This document shows positions 53,412 to 64,000 of a stretch of DNA of 64,000 bases, in pieces. Both the position numbers and the translations under genes were made by a program. The notes below the pieces were generated by a model. It searched no databases, was not told the origin of the DNA, and worked only from the letters and a program-made list of their open reading frames with translations. The stretch is from contig OZ245780.1 in NCBI GenBank assembly GCA_965227905.1, positions 5,642,001 through 5,706,000 on the forward strand. The letters run 5' to 3'. How positions within the stretch are numbered: the first letter of the stretch is position 1; the number at the start of each line of letters is the position of its first letter. Origin of the DNA: CBDDHT01 sp965227905. GTDB taxonomy: Bacteria; Pseudomonadota; Alphaproteobacteria; Rhizobiales; Methyloligellaceae.

Positions 53412-54298
53412 CTTTATGGACCCCCCGTCTTCGAACTGCTCCTTACCCCTGCCGATCCGAACGGCTATTTGTGGGTTATGAGCAGAGCCGAAACCGGTTT
53501 TAGTAATCCCTCAACATTGCGACACGACCCTATCAATCTACGGCTTCTGTCTTGAACCATGGCCGGTTGATCCGGCATCGATTGCAAGTTCGCGTCTTAT
53601 TCTCCGTGAGCCAACGCGTTAAACCGCGTTAACGATTGTCGTTTGAAAACCTTACTCGATTCTTAATAGTGAACATGGAGCCGTAATCGGGCAGCATTGT
53701 GACCGCATGCGGACGATCCCCAATCCGAGGGCTGGATGTGACTGAGCAATTGCAAATGCGCAGCAGTCAATTGGAGCCGATCAGACGAGCGAATGCGCCA
53801 GTGTGACGCTAGAATTAGGCCAGGCTAAGTTCAACGAACTGTCGACGGCTCGAACGCCTCGAGGGCAACGAGTCACACCTAAGAAGAACGCTGACCTGGC
53901 AATCCATTTCCAATTTTCGTTTGGATCAGCAGACGAATAAACGTTGCGAGTCTTCGCCGACCGCAGTTCACCCCCGTTTCGTGCAAGCGATCTTGGAGCA
54001 GGTGCATGCCAATCGGCCAAACTGCGAAACACCTGCCCGCTTCAGTATCGGTTCAGTCGCCTGGCGCCGGCCGATACACTCCGCCGCGCTCCTTCACTCC
54101 TTTATAGGGGCCTTGTGTAGGGAGGTCTGCGAGCCGACCCTTTTTTGATAATCGACAACAATTCGAAATTAGCCTCGGCTGCGACATGAATTCTTAATTT
54201 ACGCATCGAATCAAACCGCGATTCATCGTGGAAAATCCCGGATTCTTCGGCCTTCCTGCAGCGCACAAAAAATAGTGAAAAAGATCGCACATATCTGC
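53412..54298. other. Long intergenic region between the M23 gene and the rRNA promoter
   Basis: About 890 bases without a convincing gene. Several short open frames occur on both strands but none is protein-like or has a good ribosome binding site. It contains a tandem CGCGTTAA repeat (53615-53632) and, near the right end, an AT-rich tract (54267-54293) that may act as an UP element for the rRNA promoter. Confidence 0.6.
53615..53632. repeat. Tandem CGCGTTAA direct repeat, 10-bp period
   Basis: CGCGTTAA occurs at 53615-53622 and again at 53625-53632, separated by AC. The centre-to-centre distance of ten bases is one helical turn, so a protein dimer could bind the same face. The two TTAA parts are six bases apart, one fewer than a CtrA box. 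It lies 204 bases upstream of the divergent M23 gene. Confidence 0.5.
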
Positions 54299-54327
54299 TT
54301 GACAGGAACCCGGACCGCTCATAGATT
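54299..54327 (+). promoter_or_regulatory. rRNA operon promoter
   Basis: TTGACA (54299-54304) is followed after 17 bases by TAGATT (54322-54327). AT-rich sequence just upstream (54267-54293) fits an UP element, and a GC-containing discriminator follows. It lies 459 bases before the 16S gene, and the boxA element lies downstream within the leader. Confidence 0.7.
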
Positions 54328-54511
54328 ACGGATCTCGCGACGGGCGAGGCCCTTACGTGACGGTTTCGCTTGCCCGCGAATACCTTCTTTAAAAAGGCGA
54401 TGCCTTTGCTGGGAAATTCCCGGAAAAGTGTGTCACTTTGGTTTGACTCTGGTCGGTGCATTTGCTTCGATTAGAGATCGAGGCACTTGGCGGATGCCCG
54501 GTGTTTCGGCG

Positions 54512-54523
54512 GCTCTTTGACAA
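54512..54523 (+). promoter_or_regulatory. boxA antitermination element of the rRNA leader
   Basis: GCTCTTTGACAA matches the boxA consensus (GCTCTTTAACAA) except for one base. It is in the 16S leader, where NusB/NusE binding prevents premature termination of rRNA transcription. Confidence 0.75.
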
Positions 54524-54757
54524 TGTGGATTGAAGAAAGAGAAACGCAGGCGGCGGAGTCCTGGCGGATCTATCCTTTTCGATAGATTTTACGAGACTCT
54601 GGCAGTGCTGCGTTTCGAAAACCGACTCTTTTATATGGTGCGTCGGCAGAAGCCCTTTCGAGGGATGAAGTCGGCGTAACGTGAAGTGTCGGGGACTCGT
54701 CAATGACGTAGCGATAGTTTGGAAGTTCGCTTTCAAACAAAACCAGATCGAATTTTC

Positions 54758-56261
<1,504 letters not shown>

Positions 56262-56437
56262 TCTGACGTCGTATCCAAATCCAAGGCTGCAAAGTTTTGG
56301 CCGAGGTTCGACATCGGAGCTTAGACACAAGTCGTTTTCTTGGTATCCGCTCGCGGATTTCATGATTTCGGCAACAAATAGCGCGGGACACCGCCGTCTT
56401 CGTTTCTCTTTCTTCTTCGTGAGCACGCCACGGTTTC

Positions 56438-56514
<77 letters not shown>

Positions 56515-56601
56515 TCTTCAGGCGTTGGCGCCGTCGAAAACCCGAAATCGTTCGACAGGCCGATCTGACTGACAAGACACTACGACTGGCAGGCACATTA
56601 A

Positions 56602-56677
56602 GGGGCCATAGCTCAGTTGGGAGAGCGCCTGCTTTGCAAGCAGGAGGTCGTCGGTTCGATCCCGTCTGGCTCCACCA
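56602..56677 (+). tRNA. tRNA-Ala (UGC)
   Basis: A 76-base tRNA beginning GGGGCCATAGCTCAG, with anticodon TGC at 56635-56637, T arm GGTTCGATCCC and encoded CCA. It follows tRNA-Ile in the spacer, as usual. Confidence 0.97.
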
Positions 56678-56983
56678 GCCATCGCAGCCGAAAGGCAGAA
56701 TGCGCTGGCGGTTATAAGTCTCACGAAGAAACACAGTTTGCTCTTGGTCCACGAGATCGAGAGTCGCTCAATCGGGACTATGCCGATTGATTCTATAACT
56801 TCCATGACATCGTAAAGAGGGGATTTACCTGAGGCCTTATCCCAGGCCGTTCGCAAGAACCAGCGTGCCTGACCGCACCGCTGCCGGGTTAATCTCGAAC
56901 AATCTGGTCAAATCAATCTCAGGCAATGTGTATTGATGGCGTGCTCTAACGTCTCGATACTGCCGAGCATTGCTAATGAGAGC
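56678..56983. other. 16S-23S internal spacer after tRNA-Ala
   Basis: 306 bases of transcribed spacer with no gene. It contains the left arm of the 23S processing stem (56902-56927) and, just before the mature 5' end, sequence that pairs with the 23S 3' flank. The earlier spacer (56255-56437) between 16S and tRNA-Ile also holds no gene. Confidence 0.8.
56902..56927. repeat. Left arm of 23S rRNA processing stem
   Basis: The 26 bases here are the exact reverse complement of 59748-59773, on the other side of 23S. In the precursor they form a long duplex, the usual RNase III substrate. Additional pairing with G-U steps continues inward (56965-56990 with 59717-59742). Confidence 0.85.
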
Positions 56984-59724
<2,741 letters not shown>

Positions 59725-59747
59725 CCCTCATTACCAGTGCTCAGACA

Positions 59748-59773
59748 ATTGCCTGAGATTGATTTGACCAGAT
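59748..59773. repeat. Right arm of 23S rRNA processing stem
   Basis: Exact reverse complement of 56902-56927. It lies in the 23S-5S spacer, 23 bases past the estimated 23S 3' end. Confidence 0.85.
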
Positions 59774-59902
59774 ATATCGCCAACGAGTTTTGGCGGGTGT
59801 GCATATGAGAAGCCGCAAGGCGTTAGTGAGCACCCAAACGCACTCAAGTAGGCCGAAGGCCGGTAGTGCAAGCTAAAGACTCTTCTCCAAGCAATCTTCG
59901 TT

Positions 59903-60021
59903 TGCCTGGTGGTTTTGGCGGAGTGGCTGCACCCGATCCCATCCCGAACTCGGCCGTGAAACGCTCCAGCGCCGATGGTACTGCATGGAAAGCATGTGGG
60001 AGAGTAGGTCGTCGCCAGGCA
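59903..60021 (+). rRNA. rrf: 5S ribosomal RNA
   Basis: 119 bases, closed by TGCCTGG and CCAGGCA. Internal CCCGATCCCATCCCGAACTC and GGGAGAGTAGG are typical 5S sequence. No tRNA follows before the next gene, and no clear intrinsic terminator is visible after it. Confidence 0.95.
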
Positions 60022-60196
60022 TACCAAGATTGTTGCGATATGTTCGAGATCCCTCCCCTCTTTTCAAATGCAAACCTCCCATTTCCAATTCCGGCTCTTG
60101 TGGTAGCTTTTGTGTGCTCGCACGTAGGCTACTGAATTTCTGCGCGCCAGCCACATTGCCCTTCTGCGGCAGGTCACGCCATTGGAAATATCCCAA

Positions 60197-61378
60197 ATGC
60201 AAAGAAAAGCAGACATCATCATTATCGGTGGCGGCATCATTGGATGCGCGGCAGCTTATTATCTCAGCCGAGAGGGTCGCGGCGGCAACATCGTCGTTCT
60301 GGAAGCCGATACCAGCTACGAACGTGCAACAACGCCGCAAGCAGCCGGCGGCGTTCGACGCCTTTTCAGCCGGCCGGAGAATATCCGAATGTCTTGTGAC
60401 AGTCTGGCGTTCTACGCCGACTGTGCCGAGCATCTCTCGGTCGATGACGAACCGGTAGATATTCAGTTTCGCCGGCAAGGCTATCTCTTCACAGTCACAA
60501 GCGACGGCGCAGAAACGCTCTCGGAGAATGCCAAGCTTCAGGAAGATGAGGGCGTCCCCGTGGACGTCATGGACGCCGCTGAACTTAGGTCACGATTTCC
60601 ATCGATCGGTTGCGACGATGTCGCCCTCGCCTGCCACTCACCCGAAGATGGCTGGATCGATCCCTACGCCGCCTTGCGCGCCTTTCGCCGCAAAGCACAG
60701 AGCCAAGGGGTTCAGTTCACGGAAGGGCGCGTTGTCGCGCTGACGGGTGACAGCCGGGCACTAAATTTAGCGAAACTGGAGAGTGGTGAGGAAATACTTG
60801 GTGATTATTTCATCAATACCGCTGGACCGTGGGCCAACGAAATTGCCGGTCTGATTGGCGCCGATCTCCCGATCGTTCCGATGTGTCGCGTCCAACACTT
60901 TTGGCTTTGCGATCAACCGATCGAGCCGCTCCCGCTGGTAAAGGACGAGACGGGCATGTTCTTTCGTCCGGAAGGCAGCGGCTTTGCCGGCGGGTGCCCC
61001 AGCACGGACGTCGAACCCGGATGGATATGGGATGTCGACCGAGGCTTCTTCGCAGATTATTTCGAAGAGTCCGTCTGGCCTCTGATCGCGACAAGACTTC
61101 CGAAATTCGAGCGCATCAAGCTTCAATCCACCTGGGGCGGCCACTACGCGCAGAACGTACTCGATGGCAACATGATCATCGGACCGTTCTCACCCGACTA
61201 TGAGAACATCGTCACCGCCAGCGGGTTTTCCGGCCATGGTGTCATGCACGCCCCAGCCGTCGGCCGCGCCCTCTCTGAGCTGATCCTCGACGGGGGGTAT
61301 CAGACTATCGATCTGAGCCGCCTCGGCTACGAACGCGTTCGCGAGAACAAGCCCTACCCCGAGATCGGAATCACTTGA
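60197..61378 (+). CDS. FAD-dependent oxidoreductase (DAO/FOXRED1-like)
   Basis: 393 residues from the ATG at 60197; a TTG at 60182 is less likely. The dinucleotide fold is ADIIIIGGGIIGCAAAYYLS, followed by VVLEADTSYERATTPQAAGG, and the C-terminal TASGFSGHGVMHAPAVGRAL is the conserved FAD-contacting motif of glycine-oxidase/sarcosine-oxidase-like enzymes. It oxidises an amine or amino acid of unknown identity; the human relative FOXRED1 aids complex I assembly. It lies directly behind the rRNA operon and converges on the creatininase-like gene with an 8-base overlap. Confidence 0.92.
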   Translation: MQRKADIIIIGGGIIGCAAAYYLSREGRGGNIVVLEADTSYERATTPQAAGGVRRLFSRPENIRMSCDSLAFYADCAEHLSVDDEPVDIQFRRQGYLFTVTSDGAETLSENAKLQEDEGVPVDVMDAAELRSRFPSIGCDDVALACHSPEDGWIDPYAALRAFRRKAQSQGVQFTEGRVVALTGDSRALNLAKLESGEEILGDYFINTAGPWANEIAGLIGADLPIVPMCRVQHFWLCDQPIEPLPLVKDETGMFFRPEGSGFAGGCPSTDVEPGWIWDVDRGFFADYFEESVWPLIATRLPKFERIKLQSTWGGHYAQNVLDGNMIIGPFSPDYENIVTASGFSGHGVMHAPAVGRALSELILDGGYQTIDLSRLGYERVRENKPYPEIGIT

Positions 61379-62126
61379 CGCCCACGGTCACTGCTTCACT
61401 TGCCATTTCCAGAATATCCAAAACCATGGCGTCGATCAGCTTCGCACCTTTCACTGGCGTGGCTAGCGTAGGATCCCCAAAACTACCGCTCTCGCTGTAG
61501 TTGGGCGACGAAGGGTCGTCCGGCGTCAAAGGACCGAGATTGGCATCGAAAGCGTCTTCGCTTGGCGATGCGGCAGCTCGCGTCATATCGACACGATCCG
61601 GCGCAATCGCCAACATGCGCGACGTCTCGAGTTCGTCGGCGTGTGAGCCGTGAGACTGTTCACGCAAGCTATCGGCGGCCTCTCGATAATGCGGTCCATC
61701 ATGAATGCGCAGATGATGAACCCGGGGATCTGATAGATCGGCGATCGCCTCTGCGACGGGCTTGAGTGTGCTGATTCCGGTGTCCAGAACCAGTACCGCG
61801 CGGGGCTCGAAACCCATGATCCCCTGGATAATCTCCGTCACGACAGCTTTGAATGTTGCCGCCTGCAAACTGCAACTACCGGCATAGCGCACGAAAACCG
61901 GATAGTGGCCGTAAGTCAGTGTGGGCCAAACCAGAACATCCAGTTCAGCCGCGATCCGCCGCGCAAGCCATTCAGCCTGAATTTGGTCTGTATTCATGGG
62001 CAAATGAAAGCCATGGGTTTTTGCGCCGGCTCCTATTGGCAGCAGCGCCGCAGCCCCAGCGTCGAGCCGGGCTGCCACATTGTCCCAGGCAAGACTGCCC
62101 ACATCGAAGATGGATTCGTTTTTCAT
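61371..62126 (-). CDS. Creatininase family protein lacking one expected metal ligand
   Basis: 251 residues from the ATG at 62126 (MKNESIFDVG). The family motif appears as LPIGAGAKTHGFHLPMNTD; canonical members have E-x-H-G here and the Glu binds metal, whereas this protein has Lys two positions before His. The NGHGGN loop is replaced by DTGISTLKP, while HADELETS near residue 190 is retained. Amidohydrolase activity may therefore be altered or lost. The family includes creatininase, MftE and cyclic-amide hydrolases. The gene ends inside the convergent FAD oxidoreductase gene. Confidence 0.85.
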   Translation of the reverse strand: MKNESIFDVGSLAWDNVAARLDAGAAALLPIGAGAKTHGFHLPMNTDQIQAEWLARRIAAELDVLVWPTLTYGHYPVFVRYAGSCSLQAATFKAVVTEIIQGIMGFEPRAVLVLDTGISTLKPVAEAIADLSDPRVHHLRIHDGPHYREAADSLREQSHGSHADELETSRMLAIAPDRVDMTRAAASPSEDAFDANLGPLTPDDPSSPNYSESGSFGDPTLATPVKGAKLIDAMVLDILEMASEAVTVGVK

Positions 62127-62406
62127 CCGACCAGGATAGCGGGTTTGACAGCCCAAATCCCCTGGGGAAAAATGTGCATCAACCATGTTAAAACGATTGT
62201 TTCACAAAGAAAGTTCGCGATTTTTCGTCAAATAGTCACCACGAATCTGTGACTTGCTCATTGAACGGAGATGGCGCATCCCAGTAAGGCGCGGCGTAGG
62301 TCTTGCGCTCTTAGTCAGCCTTAGGCAATCTCGGCTGGTATGACTCGCTAACAGGTCAAAGATTGACCGACAACGTCATGGAATCACATAGGCAATCGAG
62401 AACGGC

Positions 62407-63810
62407 ATGAAACAACTCTTTTCCGGCAGAGTTCGTGTTCGACGCGATAATTGGCGCCTTTTTATGCTTGGAGCAGGTCTCGTCACCGGCTTCACGATGG
62501 CGACACCCATTCCGACCCATGCGGATGACGCGTGGAGCAGTCTCCCTGGCTTCGACTCCCATACCCGACAACCGCTATCAACAAATGAGCGACGCGCTCG
62601 GGCACGTAAGAAGCGCGATGCCCTGGCTGCCAGCATGGATAACGAATTCCAGCCGCTGCCGCCTCTTGTCAGCCAACAATCAATCAACGGGCTCTCACGA
62701 GCGGTGCAACGCTACCAGTCCATTGTCGATCAGGGTGGTTGGCAGAAAGTCCCAGAACGCACCCTGCGCCCCGGTGATGGCGGTGACGCCGTTCGCAAGC
62801 TTCGGCGCCGACTCTGGCTCACCGGCGATCTACAGAAGCGCACCCGTTCAGACTGGGAATATGATCGTCATCTCGAACGTGCCGTAGCCCGTTTCCAGAG
62901 ACGACATGGAATGCGATTGACCGGATTCGTCGATCGGCGCACACGCAGGGCACTGAATGTTCCCGCCGCCGCCCGGTTGCATCAACTCAGAATCAACCTT
63001 CAGCGCTTGCACGACCTTGCAAAGATCAATGAGGCCGAGCGATATGTCCTCGTGAATGTTCCATCGTTCAAACTGTATGCGATGGAGGAGAACGGCCAAC
63101 GCATCGGTTTGGAAAGCGGCGTAATCGCCGGCAAGCCAAGCCGTGCGACGCCTGTTATCTCTGCAAAGATCAAAGAGCTGAATTTCTACCCCTACTGGCG
63201 CGTGCCGGACTCGATCGCCCATAAAGACTTGATCCCGACAATTCGGAAAAATCCGGCCTATTTCCGCGAGCAACATTTCTCGTTGCTAAAGACTTGGGGC
63301 GCCGAGCCGATGGATCCGGAGACAATCGACTGGCACTCCCCGGACGTCTACAAATACAAGTTCCGGCAGGATCCGGGACCCTGGAATGCGCTCGGTCTCG
63401 TTCGGATCAACATGCCGAACAAGGAAATCGTCTATCTTCATGACACGCCACTGAAAGACCTCTTCCAGCAAAGCTCGCGGGCCTTCAGTTCCGGTTGCGT
63501 CCGGGTTGAAAAGGTCATGGATCTTGCCAACTGGCTCTTGCAGCGCCATGACGAATGGACGCCGACATTGGTCGATGCATCCGTCCAGGATGGCGTTCAG
63601 CGGAGCTATAAGCTGAAGAAGGCCGTACCGGTTCACTTCGTCTATGTCACATCGTGGGCATCCGAGAATGGGACCCCCTACTTCCGTCATGATCTCTACG
63701 GCCAGGACGGCGGCTCCTTCATGGTCGCAGACAACAATCGTGAGATCGAGCTCGACTCAGACGAGCCGCAGAAAGAAACGATGCGCAAGGTCTTCGCAAT
63801 TTCACCCTGA
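62407..63810 (+). CDS. L,D-transpeptidase with peptidoglycan-binding domain (YcbB/LdtD-like)
   Basis: 467 residues. A signal peptide (LFMLGAGLVTGFTMATPIPT, cut after THA) is followed by a PG-binding-1 domain (LRPGDGGDAVRKLRRRLWLT; RAVARFQRRHGMRLTGFVD) and the YkuD catalytic domain: YWRVPDSIAHKDLIP, VYLHDTPLKDLF and the active-site SSGCVRVE with the nucleophilic cysteine. It should form 3-3 cross-links between meso-diaminopimelates in peptidoglycan. This is a different architecture from the two YafK-like proteins at 3.7-5.7 kb. A strong terminator follows. Confidence 0.95.
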   Translation: MKQLFSGRVRVRRDNWRLFMLGAGLVTGFTMATPIPTHADDAWSSLPGFDSHTRQPLSTNERRARARKKRDALAASMDNEFQPLPPLVSQQSINGLSRAVQRYQSIVDQGGWQKVPERTLRPGDGGDAVRKLRRRLWLTGDLQKRTRSDWEYDRHLERAVARFQRRHGMRLTGFVDRRTRRALNVPAAARLHQLRINLQRLHDLAKINEAERYVLVNVPSFKLYAMEENGQRIGLESGVIAGKPSRATPVISAKIKELNFYPYWRVPDSIAHKDLIPTIRKNPAYFREQHFSLLKTWGAEPMDPETIDWHSPDVYKYKFRQDPGPWNALGLVRINMPNKEIVYLHDTPLKDLFQQSSRAFSSGCVRVEKVMDLANWLLQRHDEWTPTLVDASVQDGVQRSYKLKKAVPVHFVYVTSWASENGTPYFRHDLYGQDGGSFMVADNNREIELDSDEPQKETMRKVFAISP

Positions 63811-63870
63811 CGCGACAGCGTTCGTTTGGACGCCTGCCCTGTCGGTCGATCGAACGACCATACGAACCCA

Positions 63871-63900
63871 AAAGCCTCGCATTTTCTGCGAGGCTTTTTT
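63871..63900 (+). terminator. Intrinsic terminator after the L,D-transpeptidase gene
   Basis: AAGCCTCGC pairs with GCGAGGCTT around the loop ATTTTCT, followed by a T run (TTTTTT). An A run precedes the stem, so it could also stop transcription from the right. The final 100 bases of the window hold no recognisable gene. Confidence 0.92.
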
Positions 63901-64000
63901 GTGTCGAGTCCGAATGGCAAAACGCGCGCAACTGTCCAGAGCGCCTGATGACACCGGCAGGAGTCAAATCGAACGGATAAGAGCTCTAACCACCAGCCAA

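Overview
The window is a 64 kb piece of an alphaproteobacterial chromosome. Three things point there: the 16S rRNA gene at about 54.8-56.25 kb, families largely confined to Alphaproteobacteria (DUF4167, DUF1178), and a gene order typical of the class (secA / PpiC / argJ / mutT / methyltransferase / comF, and grxC / nitrilase / DUF1178 / ubiG / lysC / ptsP / prfA / prmC / DUF4167 / clpB). I could not fix the order or genus. I see no insertion sequence, prophage, integrase cassette or CRISPR array.

Layout. 0-3.4 kb: aroB (5' part only), aroK, a 47-residue membrane microprotein, xerD and accA. 3.4-5.7 kb: a perfect CtrA-type box followed by two tandem YafK-like L,D-transpeptidase paralogues. 5.7-21.6 kb is accessory: a DoxX-like protein, an acyl-CoA dehydrogenase, a PAS protein plus a membrane-free chemoreceptor, an ECF41 sigma factor with its AhpD-like partner and a near-ideal ECF41 promoter, a MarR-GNAT regulator with its operator, a DUF805-TPR protein, RidA, a GST, a ferric-reductase-like flavocytochrome with a 28-residue microprotein, a CPA2 antiporter, an SLC13 permease and an unrecognised 251-residue protein. 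21.7-29.6 kb: secA, a parvulin, argJ, mutT, a small Flp pilin, a methyltransferase and comF. 29.7-37.2 kb: a copper/silver efflux set (exported Met/His/Cys-rich protein, cusB, cusA, cusF) and a class V aminotransferase, apparently inserted between comF and grxC. 37.3-53.4 kb: the conserved block from grxC to clpB, with MOSC and M23 endopeptidase genes. 53.4-60.0 kb: rRNA operon 16S-tRNA-Ile-tRNA-Ala-23S-5S with promoter, boxA and a 26-bp processing stem around 23S. 60.2-63.9 kb: an FAD oxidoreductase, a creatininase-like protein lacking one metal ligand, and an L,D-transpeptidase with a clear terminator.

The window is rich in cell-wall enzymes (three YkuD-fold proteins and an M23 endopeptidase) and in small self-contained regulatory circuits: ECF41 with its own promoter, and MarR-GNAT with its own dyad. 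I found no large, clearly novel system. The most interesting items are the split PAS/soluble-chemoreceptor pair, the ECF41 module, the CtrA box at the tandem L,D-transpeptidases, the copper island inside a conserved block, two membrane microproteins and the orphan protein at 20.9 kb.
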